Part shown: one piece after another, positions 12,766-23,800 of the stretch
Layout: every line of letters starts with the position of its first letter
Numbering within the stretch: position 1 is the first letter of the stretch
Assembly (NCBI GenBank): GCA_947579665.1
Contig: OX388347.1
Span: 41,796,943 to 41,860,942 of the forward strand
Reading direction: 5' to 3'
Origin: Sympetrum striolatum
Taxonomy: Eukaryota > Arthropoda > Insecta > Odonata > Libellulidae
Length of the DNA: 64,000 bases
Notes under the pieces: model-generated
What the model saw: only the letters and a program-made list of their open reading frames with translations
Database searches by the model: none
What the model was told of the DNA's origin: nothing
Translations under genes and position numbers: made by a program

Positions 12766-14029
12766 GTAAGTGCTTGCTTACCACACCAACGTCGTTAGCT
12801 GCATATGGCGTGTAATGCACTGTAATTGCACGTTTCCTTTTACCATATCCGAATAATTTCTTTAGATATTAGAATTAAGAGATTTCATAAAATTTTAGTT
12901 CAAGTAATCTTTTGCAAAACAACGTATATAAAACTTAGTACTTTCAGATTTTATAGTGGCAAACGTCTAGATAACTTAAGCTCAAACAAAATTAAATCGA
13001 ATGCAGAAGGTTTTGTTTTCCAAAATCCATGACCAGAAAAAATATAAAATGAATATTTTTTCGTATTTCCACTCATACAATGATATGTGATATATGAGGA
13101 AGTACGCGAAGAGTTATTTTACTTCCTAATTTTACTTCTTAAACTAAGAGAAATGTGTTGTTATTTAAGACATGTTTGGGTAACTTCGCAGATTTTACTA
13201 GCATAGATTGTATAATACAGCAATACAATAACACAAATACAAAAATACAAGTTTGAAAGGAGGTGTATTGAGTTTCTTATAATCTAAAATATTTCGTAAG
13301 GTAAGGACTGATTATGTCGACCTCATGGCTTAATGAATCTTGTGTTAGTAGTCAATTAATTTTAAAATAGAATAAATTCGCTAATTTCATAGATATGACG
13401 TGATGGTGGTAAATTATCAATTATAGGCGCGCACATGAAAAAACCCAACCTGGGACTTGAATTAAGGTCTTCCTCATTTCGGGTAGGTATTCTAAATTGG
13501 GATATCCGGATTTGAATCTCAGTCATATTGCTCTTTTTCACGTTTGATTATTCGTAGTTATTTCGTGGTTTCGTTAAATCGTAAAAAATACGCTCTCTAA
13601 CTGTTGATAAAAATTCTCAAATGTCCCTGCTCATATATTTTGTAATATTTCTCCATGGCGCAAAGAAAGAAAATTTGTAACACCGTTGTTAATTAATTAG
13701 GGGTTTAAAATCTTCAATAACCATCTTTTTCGTTGGTCCTCTCCTCATTCGTCGGTATTCGGAGAAACCAGGTAATAATCACTGCTCTTTGTAGAAAAAC
13801 CAAACGTATATTTTGAAAGCGATGCTTTCATCTTCTAGGGTGTACTTTATCGAAATCGGTAATTGGAAATTTTAAACAGCTGATAATCTTTTTCCACGTT
13901 TATTGTAGATGTAAGGCTAATGATCAAGGAGATATATTTCGCTAGTTTAAAAATTTCCTTTTCCTTTTCTAATTACACGCCCTAAGAGTTGTTCACCGAA
14001 TTACCCCTCGCTTTCCTTTCTCCCTCCAG
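12766..14029 (+). other. Intron within first Ig domain; contains a degraded tRNA-like sequence
   Basis: A 1,264 bp phase-0 intron from GTAAGT to CCTCCAG. It is AT-rich and I see no coding signal. Around 13437-13510 there is a decayed tRNA/SINE-like stretch, listed separately. The rest shows nothing recognisable. Confidence 0.85.
13437..13515 (-). repeat. Possible degraded tRNA-derived SINE head
   Basis: Read on the minus strand, the stretch ends with TTCAAGTCCCAGGTTGGGTT. This matches a pol III B box and T arm (GTTCAANTCC) followed by a tRNA-like 3' end. A weak A-box-like stretch lies 45-50 bases upstream. There is no clean acceptor stem and no target duplication that I can see. It may be an old tRNA-derived SINE fragment or a chance match. 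Confidence 0.3.
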
Positions 14030-14165
14030 TGGAGCCGCAGCAATGAAAAGGAAATATATCTGACCGCTTTGGACCTCGAAGCAAGCGGAGTTTACTCCTG
14101 TGAGGTCTCCATGGAGACTCCAATATACACAAAAGCCTCCAACGACGAAGTCATCACTGTCATAC
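14030..14165 (+). CDS. beaten path-like Ig protein, exon completing first Ig domain
   Basis: Second visible exon of the Beat-family gene. It follows the previous exon after a 1,264 bp intron. The acceptor is the pyrimidine tract TTTCTCCCTCCAG ending at 14029, and the donor is GTAAG at 14166. It starts on a codon boundary, matching the phase at the end of the preceding exon. It encodes 45 codons plus one base. The sequence WSRSNEKEIYLTALDLEASG is followed by VYSCEVSMETPIYT, which gives the F-strand Ig signature (D-x-x-A-S-G-V-Y-x-C; Cys at exon residue 24) that should bond to Cys25 of the preceding exon. CEVS-x-E-x-P is characteristic of Beat proteins and is seen in Drosophila Beats as CEVS-x-EAP. 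The end of the exon (DEVITVI) runs into the linker between the two Ig domains. Confidence 0.92.
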
Positions 14166-14625
14166 GTAAGTAGAAATGAGGGGCCACTCAGGGGTTTCGC
14201 TTCACTGATTTAGAAACCCACTTCCAGGCTGTTGAGCCAATCGGAAAGCAGTTTTCAGCCGCTTTCATGCATAATACGGAACGAGATTTCGTTTCAGACG
14301 GTTTAGAAAGAAGAAACGTATGGGTTCTTTGATGGGTTTTTGAGCAGCTCGCTGTGGAAAGAGGCGTGCTAAATCTTTAAGGATGGCTTTCAAATTTGAC
14401 AGGTCCCTACTTCTCTAGAGAGAGTTTACGTTAATATAGAGATGCATAAAGTATTGCGAATCTTTATGTGCAAAGTCGGTTCTGTTTCCTTTGCGATACA
14501 TCTTGCCTCATTGGCGAAAAAATCTAGACCACAAAAAATAGTATTTCATATAAATTCAGAGGTAATTATTAAAAGAAAGACTATATACTCTACGCCACTT
14601 CTTTATGGAACATATTTGTTTTACG

Positions 14626-14706
14626 TACACTCCTGGCCAAAATTAACGCAGCACCGGCCGTAAGGATCGCTAGGGAGGTGCTGCGTTAATTTTGGCCAGG
14701 AGTGTA
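14626..14706. mobile_element. Tc1/mariner-type MITE with perfect 30-bp terminal inverted repeats
   Basis: An 81-bp element whose arms 14626-14655 and 14677-14706 are perfect inverted copies over 30 bp (including the TA ends). They are separated by a 21-bp spacer. The termini read TACACTCCTGGCCAAAATTA inward, which resembles Tc1-like ends (C-x-C-T-G-G-C-C-A-A-A-A). The TA at each end fits a TA target duplication. There is no coding capacity. The identical arms imply recent insertion or gene conversion, and a transcript would form a 30-bp perfect hairpin. Confidence 0.88.
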
Positions 14707-17700
14707 CAATCTTCATTGATTACATTCAATGAAAATATAAGGGGGATAATATATCATGGAGTAATTGTTAGTACAAATTTCACATTAAGCATATTTGTAA
14801 GTTTTTGTAGAACGTATTTACATAATCTTTTTTAGGGAAGGATCAGGGTAGGATTTATAAAAGCACGTTCTAAGCATTTCGCGTTTCCTGTGAAAACGTT
14901 TGAATGCTAACCTCATATTCTATTGATATTTTTCCAGAAAAGGCAAATATTTAAGGCTTAATTAACTTAAGATACCACTGGTTAATCACATAAATAATTG
15001 GTTTATGAGATTTTGATGAGGACCGACTCGAGAGTAAGGGAGTCTCTGAAACCCATTTTATTACTAAAATACAATCTCAAACACTTTTTGTTCGTAGCTT
15101 AAGAAGGATTAGGCTGAGATAACACTCAAAATTATTTAGCATATTATGGGCGAAGAAAATAGTTAATTATATAAATTTGAAAATATCTATTTTTCTGATA
15201 TAGGATGAACCGGTAATTCTAAAAATTAATTTTATTAATTAAATATTTCTGAAAAAAATTTTTACTATCTAGAAGGAGACATAAACCCTTTCAAGTAGAG
15301 AAATATTTATTCATAGATAATGCATGGTGAATTATTGTCAATATATGAGGTTTCTTTAACAGGTATCCATTAGGTACAATGTTAAAAATAAATGAATAAA
15401 TGGCGGATATTAGTACACAATTACAGAAAAGGGATGAGAGAGTACTGAATGGTTAGCGATGCTTCTGAGGTCTTCCTCAAACTTCGCTTCGGTCCGGTAT
15501 CAGCTAACATGGATACAAAATTTGTGGCAGAAATAACCGATATGCTGCTAATACTAGTGCTGAAAATTGTTCCATATCCTTTGAATTCCACCATCGTTCG
15601 ATAGCTCTCGTGCATGAAAAGGAGGGGATGAAGCCAATCCACTTATGTTCTCGTTCCTATGAAGATACCGCTGGAGCACACTCATTCTACTCGAGACCTT
15701 TCTGAACAACCGAGGTAAATGACCCGATACAGACGCCCACTGTCGACCTTTCTCGGAAAAAGTGACCTGTAATAAAATAACTATCTCATCTCCTGGATCG
15801 TTCTCTACTTACCCTTTTCGCTACCTAAAAAAAGTCGGTGGCGAGCTCCCAAAATAACTTAGAATGCATGCAACACGGTGTACATTCACCTTTTGTGCAT
15901 AGCATCAGAAGAAGAGATAAGAGGAGTTCAAAGAGGCCTTGCATAAAAGATAGCAGTTTTAAATGGACTTACGATCATATCATCCTGAATAGATGGATCC
16001 TTGTTATTTCAAACCGCGAACCATAATCACACGGAAATAAGCGACGTTATAGTTATATACACGTTCATAATTAGTAAATTATCGAAGTTTTATCTATATT
16101 AATTTGGTAATTTCTTGTGCAACGAAGGTTTTAAGATTATGTTACCGATTTTCTGTAGAAATAAATAAACGATTGTATAGTATAATAATTTTTACTATGA
16201 AATATTTTCTAGCTTTTAATAAACAGTTAAATTTTCTGTCATACCCAATAAATAGTTCATAATAACATTGAATGATGTTCCAAAATCTAATACATTTAAA
16301 TTTAAAGATCATATAAGCGTGCCTTAGTTTTCATTCGTTCATTCATCTCTCACTATCTCTGCACAGCTTATTAAAAATATGATTTTATAAGCTCAAAACC
16401 TGGGGTATCGGTTTGAGACCTATTTTCATTATTATGTATTGAGCAAATTGGAAAAATAGTGATGTAAGCCATTCATATTATACTACTATGAACAATTTTA
16501 TTTATAAATTTCGTTCGAAATCTTCTACATCTTGTTTAATCAGTCGTTCTCAACTACGTTTGAAATTCGAATCCCTTGAGGCGCAAGAAATTTTTCAGAT
16601 AGTATTAATGAAAAATTGTCGTTATTTAAATAAAAACTTATTGTTTCTCATTCATTATAAATCTTCTATTCTATTGTAGAAAAGAAAAAATATTATATTT
16701 TTATCAAATTTTTTTAGTATAAATCGGTTAGTATGGTGGAATTAAATTTCCATTGTTAACCCTTGTAAAACAGAATTCAATATTCGCAACAACCACATAA
16801 TAAGCAAAGAACACGTAAAAATTTTATAATTTCTTATTTGAGCACTTTTAAATTAAGTTTTACACTTAGATATGCATCGTATGTCATAATATCTAGATGT
16901 AATACCTTTAGAAAATGAGACTGACTTTTATCATCAGCATATTTTCCGTTCTCTACTGCACCTGGAAATTAGACATTTTTTTTAAAGGGAGAGACAGTAT
17001 TATAGAATTCAAGGGGTGCTGGCAGCTGAGGAGATTAAGAAATGCTTGATTAAATTTTCATTTTATAGCTTGCAATCATACCTTGCAAGCAGAAAATTTT
17101 CTAAAAGCCAGAAAAAAAAAGAAGAAGCTTGTTTCTTTATATCAAATGTTTATGTAAATAACCGCTTACTGCAATTCTCTAGCATATTTAACGTTTCCTC
17201 GAGTCCATATAAAGGAAGTACTTCAAGGTTTAGATTTGGATATACCCTGGCCGTTACGGACTGGGGTTACGACTCAGAGCATTCATTTGGGCCCTAACGT
17301 GGCCCATAACCACTCATTCTTATATTTTCTTCTTCCTTCCTCGGTCGACTTGGACCACCTCTTTCCATCATACCAATCTCATCTTCTTTCAGCGTTAAGA
17401 GCAAAATTCCTTCCTTATCGCGGAAGAACGAAGGATTTTATTGAGCTTATATCTCACTAAAGGATCTCACATTGGAATGCGTTGAACCTTTTTTCCACCA
17501 TTTTCCTCTTTCCATTGACGAATTAATGTCGCCATTTCTGACTCCTGGAGCCATCTGCTCTTTATCCCTTCAATCTTTTTTCTCCGCGTGTCTCTTTGAA
17601 CGTTCCAAATCCCTGTTCTCTTGGGATTAACTCCCCTTACCCCATCAGTCTTCACTTTTCAAGTCTTCCTTTTTAATCTTTTCACATTTGAATCTTTATC

Positions 17701-18660
17701 TATCCTAAATCATCACTTAAGTTGGCTTTTTCTATTTCGCATAATGTAGCACGTGCCGTAAATGATTTGTAACTACAATAATGGTTTTCTTTATGCATCT
17801 ATATGCCTACACCCATTCTTGCTTAAAAATATTATTTTATCGTAAAATATTCTTAATTCTTACTAATTTGTTTTATATAAACGCAATAGAAGGTTAACAG
17901 CATATTGCGAAAATGTAACCGAGGAAAATATTCTATCAAATTAAATAGAAATGTTTTTAGAATCATTGACTCAAAAAATAGTTTATTTCATCACGTTGCT
18001 AATCATCTGTTATTTTTCACTGTGATATTTTACCTAATTAATTCGTTCCGCAATGAATACCGCGTTGAATATATTACTTATGTTAATATAAAAAATGTAG
18101 TACATGAATAATATTATTCTAGGAATTAAATTCAACCGACAAGTTTAGAAATATTCGGATATATCGGCCAGTTTTACGATTGATGATAAAGTTTCTTTCA
18201 AACACTAATTTTAACATAATAAATCTTACTTAAATATACTTACTCGATTAAGAATACAGTTTTATAATGTTAAAAAAACCTTCTTCTCAAACATTTACGC
18301 AAATAATCTTAGTACCTACGTTACAGATTAATACGCGCCGATTCTTAAATATTTTTGTGATTTCAAGCTTTATACTGTGTGCTCTAGACGTAATATAAAT
18401 ATAAAAAAATCATTAATTGAAAATTAAAGCCGATTTAATCGTAAAAGAGGTATTTCAATTTATCGTGCCCATCTTTGTGATTAGAAATATATTTAAGTAG
18501 ATATAAGAAGAGTGACCCATTTAGAAGAACAATACAGCGTGACATATGTTCAGTGATTAAGAGATAGACTTGGTGAAATATGCTGATTACTTGGAGGAGA
18601 TCAATTGAGATATTGAACGTAGTAGTATTGTTAACTTATAAAAAAGAAATCTATTCTTTG
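14707..18660. other. Intron sequence without genes
   Basis: Mostly AT-rich. Slightly GC-richer patches at 15420-15830 and 17200-17660 contain short frames on both strands but no family I recognise. Near 17711-17780 there is a weak copy of the CACTTAAG/GTGCCGTAAAT repeat also hinted at near 3571 and 20356. Nothing else is supportable. Confidence 0.5.
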
Positions 18661-18661
18661 A

Positions 18662-18666
<5 letters not shown>

Positions 18667-18757
<91 letters not shown>
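18667..18757. repeat. (TA)n microsatellite, 91 bp
   Basis: Uninterrupted alternating TA, giving a false Ile/Tyr frame. It is likely polymorphic in length and prone to assembly error. Confidence 0.98.
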
Positions 18758-18759
<2 letters not shown>

Positions 18760-19815
18760 ATTATCGATAATTATTGAAATCGTATACTCGAAATTCTTCT
18801 CTGGAGCTGCGTTTAAAATTCCTCCACTAAAAATGTAATACGTTCATTTAATGCCAGGAAATAATTCTTGGTTCAGTTTATTTGCGAGTTTCGTAAAAAC
18901 AGAAGCTTTTAGTTAATTTCTAGAGTTGGGATTATGAAAGAGACTGACCCTTTAAGGAATAAATAAAATGCATTGAATCCATACATATAGCAGTTTTAGA
19001 ATATAATACGATGCAAAGCGCTCAATTACGGAAGCATTTGTATGAAAATATTTTCCACCATGTGCCACGATGATTTTAATCTCATCAAGAAATGCAACTC
19101 TGTTTTATGTCAAAGTATGATTTTTGGCCAGATTTCTCTCTTCCCTTTTATTTTCTTCGAAGAATTTTCGCCCTCGACGTTTTCACTCGACGCCCTCACC
19201 TTTTCACCTCCTCTTGGAAACCTCTTGAATCTCTTCTACCTCTGACTACTTCAGACCCATCAACTTTCCGCACTTCCTAACCTTAAATTCCTTCTCTTTG
19301 CCTTCTCTTTTTTTCGGCGTCGAGTAAATCGTTGCACCTTTATATACACCTGAGGTTTTAAATCCGGAATTGCAGAGAGTTAAATGAAATACCGGAAATG
19401 CCTCTGTACATGTTACTCAATTAAGGAAGTCATTTCATATTGCGCTCATTCTCGACCCATTCCTGTTTTTTTTAATCACATCACGTTATTCAGCATTTTA
19501 TGTGAGATTGTATTGGTGTTTTCATAAAATCTGAGTTTTTTTGACGTTGCTTCGTATTGCTCTATACTCTTACGTACTTTTAGTTAGTGCTGGTCGGCAT
19601 ACATGTAGATTTTGGCGTTTAAAGTTATAATATGAATAAGTAAGAATATCAAGAAATAATGAAGAAATATGCTCTGAGCTCTTTAGACGATTTAAGATTG
19701 ATAAACTTAATCTTTGATCGGGGAAAACTATTCTACTCCTCCTATATTCTTTCAATTCCATTAACAATAATTACAGCGTTGATGGTTTCGGCCTTCGCTT
19801 GGTGGAATATTATTA
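18760..19815. other. Intron sequence without genes
   Basis: AT-rich with a pyrimidine-rich patch at about 19130-19320 (TTTCTCTCTTCCC-type). No product recognised. Confidence 0.5.
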
Positions 19816-20000
19816 TAAAAAAAAAGAATAATGAATCTAACATTTAAAGTATACACTAAATACATATACTAACGACCATAGTTTCGATGCATAGCATCAT
19901 CTTCAGGCCTGATGCATCGAAACTATGGTCCTTAGTGTGTGTATTTTGTGACTGTGTATAAACTGAAATATTAGATTCGTTATTATTTTTTAAAAAATAA
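19815..20000 (-). mobile_element. Inverted pair of Penelope-like element tails with a hammerhead-like core
   Basis: The core inverted repeat 19874-19892 / 19912-19930 is perfect over 19 bp. The similarity continues outward: both arms run from GAAACTATGGTC to a (A)TTAGATTC(A/G)TTATT sequence and then a T-rich stretch, about 85-90 bp each. On the minus strand the junction reads CCTGAAGATGATGCTATGCA followed by TCGAAAC. CTGAAGA...GAAAC is the hammerhead core pattern (CUGANGA / GAAA). GATGC-TAT-GCATC can form stem II, and CTATGGTC supplies a one-pair stem III and a UC cleavage site. Such minimal hammerheads are known in Penelope-like retroelements. Stem I looks weak here, so activity is doubtful. 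Confidence 0.55.
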
Positions 20001-21280
20001 TTAAATTTGAAAAAAGAAAACAGCTTCAAGCGTTAAGACTCTTGTGGACCTTTTTTGAGTTATATATTTACAAAGAATATATTAATGTATGATTTTTAAA
20101 TGTTTCAGTAATATTTGAACTACAAAAAAATTAGATCTTGTTTAATCGAAATAAAATATAGTAGAATTTTCTTCCGTAATTTAAAATCACTTACCTTAAA
20201 TATACCTTCTTCGCTGAAAATTGGGATTTTCAACTAATCTCTATCTCCCTTTGATAGTATAAATTGCATTATCCTGATACATATGTTTCTAATCATTTCA
20301 AGAAATTAAGGAAAGGTTCATCTGGAAAGCAAATGTATTTGGGTCATAATTAATGTAGCTAGTGCCGTAAATTACTCTGGCTGTTGTATTTCGCATAGAA
20401 ATATAGTTTTTTAATCATTATAAAAAGCTTTTAAAAATACCGAATAACTTTATAAACGGTTGATGGTTATGCATATGTTAGGTATCTAGTAATTGCAGTT
20501 TAAATGTAAAAAAGATATTCGGAGGCCTCTGATAAAAACATATTCGGAGGCAATGACCGTAATTTGCGGTAAATAAGACGCGTTTTTTTGGTATGAAATA
20601 CTCTAACGATTCTCCTTTGTAACATGCGGTCATCATCAATGCCGTAGAATGCCAAAAGACTATCCAGTCTGCCAAAAACATTTCAATCAATTTCACTACA
20701 CTTAATACCACCGCTGCATGTCTCCATTTGTTCTTATGAAACACTAAAAGATCTCCGTTTAGTTTGTAGTTATGAGTATCACAGGGTCGCGGAAGGGTTA
20801 ATATTTTCCAAAATAGGTTGCTAAAACTTGGGTGCGTCATATATGGCTTATTATAAATAGAAACATATGGTATTTAACTTTTAATTTTTTATTTATTGAA
20901 GGTAAACAGATCCTATCTATCGCATCTAAATGCCAGAAGTATCTTGGACCTTATTATGTGTTCTGTATCATAAAAGTGTATCTTGGAGCCATTTTCATGC
21001 GAAAACATATATAGTTAATATTTTTTGCATTATCTTGTCCTTTATATTTCCTATTAACCTTTATTACTGTTGAACTTAAGATAAAAAATTCGCATGTATG
21101 AAAGAAGAAGATATCTTCCTCATTTTTGTACTGCGTACTAAACCATATGTCCTCTCCATCTTCCTCTTTCATAATCCACCTATTTAAAGCTCACTTATTC
21201 AAATGAAGCGCCTTATCTCTACCAAGATCTTTCCCTCATAATCTCTCTTTTGGCTCTTTCTTTAAAAAATTAACTGGAAT
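20000..21280. other. Intron sequence without genes; a 120-residue minus-strand frame is unexplained
   Basis: The minus-strand frame 20840-20478 is longer than most here, has a normal-looking amino-acid mix and ends in a purine-rich patch. I do not recognise it. On its left side GGTCGCGGAAGGGTTAA near 20787 resembles the TTAA-CCC end of some piggyBac-type elements, but I could not find a partner end. It may be a transposon fragment. Confidence 0.3.
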
Positions 21281-21284
21281 TTTT

Positions 21285-21790
21285 CGGTTCATTTTCGCCC
21301 CAATCTAGCCCAGGTTTTTCTTCCCTCACTACCCCTTTTCCCTCCCAAATGCCCAAACCCACTGCGTACCTTTCCTCTCTCTCTCTTTCGCCTCTTTGTC
21401 TCGTGGGATCTTGATAACAAAACTCTTTGTTTATGCGCACACTTTGCAATTGAAAGGGGCTTCGCGAAGAATGACGAAGAATTGCGGATAAAGAAAAACC
21501 ACAGGCACAAAGACTTCGTCGGCGAAGGCTCGCGATTGGTCGGGGATGGGGACATTGTTTCCAGCTATTGAGAGCGCCCTCTATGGGAACGTTTTTCCCG
21601 CGCGATTTTCCATTAATAACTGTTGAAAATGTGAGAGAAAGGTTTCTTCGAGTGGTTGGAAGAAGAGGGTTGCGTTCCTTCCCGCCCTTCAAAAGAGCTT
21701 CGGTTTCTCGGCGGTTTTTTGTAGGAAATTTAATAAGATGGAGTTGACTTGGAAGGGACTTGTCGGCGCTGCCTATTTTGAATTCCATTT
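21285..21790. other. GC-rich, strand-skewed island in the large intron
   Basis: About 500 bp with clearly raised GC. Its left part is pyrimidine-rich on + (21295-21400). Two overlapping minus-strand frames (up to 174 residues, Lys/Arg/Glu/Ser-rich) arise from this composition and have no recognisable domain. It may be an intronic enhancer, an unannotated exon or an unmethylated island. Function is unknown. Confidence 0.45.
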
Positions 21791-21799
21791 TCACAATTG

Positions 21800-23215
21800 A
21801 TAAGTTTGTTTATTACTATCTTCAATGTGATGTTCTGACGATATATTTCAGTCTGTTAACCAAACGGCGGTTTGACCACGGAAAGTTCACAATGAAATTT
21901 TCACCCAAAGACTCTCAAGAAATTTCATCCTAACTCAAGGGACAGTTTTCTTAGTTTAATTTCATCCAAAAGAATGACTTTAAATAAACTCAGGGCTTGG
22001 ATTACATTGGGTGATTATTTTACGGTAATTTTTTTATAGATTTTTGCAAAGAATCAGCAAAGTCAGCGGGCAATACATCTCTCATAGAGAAGACTCTCCG
22101 ACTCCTTAGAATACCTGTTGGTAATCCTGGAATTGTTTGGAAGATTAAAAACCAAACCTCTTCTACTTCTTTTAAGATTTAAAAATGAAAGTACGCAGAT
22201 TTTTGGAATTATTGAATTAGTATCTTAAAAAAGGTTGTTAAAACATTTTTCAACATGCCGATTGGGAAAAAATCAACTTGGTGAGATATCCCTCGCGTAA
22301 AAGAGTATCTTACAACCTTCCTGATGGTGGAAAATTAATCAATAAAAATTTAAAAAATCTGTCAATGTTTGCGAAATAGTGGAGAAAATTTGCAATTAAA
22401 TTCAAAGTTTTTGCAATAAAGCTCTGAATGAATTCCCTTAGCTGAGCCAATTCCTTGGTGAAACACTGTGCAGTTGAGCACTATTGAAAGAGGATATACT
22501 TGATGTTTACACCCTCTGTCATACGCTGGAAAAATAGTATCCTAAATTATACTGGATCATCTAAATAATTTCATGTATATAAGATTTATATTAATAAGGT
22601 TTTGGATGGAGATAAAAGATTTTATAGTTTCGTCAATTGAATGTGTTCAATTTAAATTTAAATTCGTTAATTCTTTATCTTAAATGGAAAAGTATTGCGG
22701 GGACAAATAATCTCCTCGTTTTTAACATGTTACTGTGTTACGTAGTATCTGCAATACATGTGTCGCCTACATTTCAAAAGTTACAGGTGCAACTTGTATG
22801 ATAGAGCAATATTTTAAGAAAGCAATACTATATTTGTATTACAAAAATTAAGTCCTATCTGAAATGTTCGTGGATACTAATTCTAAGGAAAAGAGAACTA
22901 AAGTTTTTGCATGGTATAAACGATAGGATATACCAGTAAAAAACAATAATCGTCCTTATCCTGAAGTATAAAATACATTAAGCTTGTAAGTACGAAAACA
23001 GTGTTAACTAAATCTCCATCTCTCATCCCCGAGAACAATATCACAGCATTTTTCAAGGTCCGCAGCAAAGCGAGTTTACTCCCTTCACATAAAAGTAAGC
23101 ACTATCTCGCGAGGGTGAATAAAGAAATAACAGATAGCACCAACTGCGGGAGATATGCGAGAAAATCTCTCACCCTTAAATCAACCCCTTTAAAACTCAT
23201 TATTATAACGATTTA
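21800..23215. other. Intron sequence with a decayed LINE-tail match at about 22499-22550
   Basis: Around 22505 the + strand reads GTTTACACCCTCTGTCATAC. This matches the 3'-UTR of the LINE at 11.4 kb (GTTTACACCCTCTGCCACAC), and a weaker match follows toward its tail. It is a highly decayed copy in + orientation. The rest shows no signal. Confidence 0.5.
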
Positions 23216-23219
23216 ATAC

Positions 23220-23800
23220 CTCCGAGGGATCTCTTCCTCGAGCAGGCGCCATTTTGATGGAGAGAGAGCGCATGGGAGGCGGAAAATATACAACAGGAAC
23301 CATTCCTTATTCCTTATTTCTCACGCTCCGCTGAATTTAACGTCATCGCGCGTGGAAAGGGGGAGATGTGGATTTTTATTTCGCTCCTCTGGGAAGTTAG
23401 CATCGGAGAGCGAAAGGGAGTCCAGGGAGGGAAAAAGTGCGACGGGAAACATCGCTGAGTAAAATCTGCGAGCTTCTTTCTCTTCCGAGGAAAAAAAGGG
23501 CTGGAATGATTCGTTTTCCTTTGAGACCCGAGTAAAAATCCGCTTAAGGCATCCGAAGGGGGAGGCGATTCACACCCGAGTGACTCCTCGTCACGGAAAT
23601 TCGTGCCTGACGCTCTCTAGATAAGCGGTGTGTGTTTGTTTTTTGTAAATGTATCCGCGATGGGCGGGATGGAAATGAAATGCGATTTTTAGGTGACGGA
23701 GAAATAAGGGGATTACTCATTTTTGGCGAGCGCACGCTTCGAACGCGCGGCTGAAAGTGTGAGTGCATGTTTAGACTCGCCATTTAATCATACGGTCCCC
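23220..23800. other. GC- and CpG-rich intronic island, purine-rich on the + strand at its left
   Basis: A strong GC rise with many CpGs (for example GAGCAGGCGCCATTTTGATG and CGTCATCGCGCGTG). The + strand is G/A-rich from about 23260 to 23480. No recognisable product on either strand. Candidate regulatory or structural element. Confidence 0.45.

Noticed and set aside
12562..12798. Stand-alone 78-residue gene starting at GTG
   Set aside because: It is an internal exon. The frame runs past the GTAAGT donor at 12766 into the intron.
18580..18777. Open frame with a long Ile-Tyr repeat
   Set aside because: It is a translation of the (TA)n microsatellite.
21270..21794. 174-residue minus-strand frame
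   Set aside because: It is the longest frame in the window but lies in a compositionally skewed GC island, is overlapped by an 88-residue frame on the same strand, and has no domain or splice context I can support.
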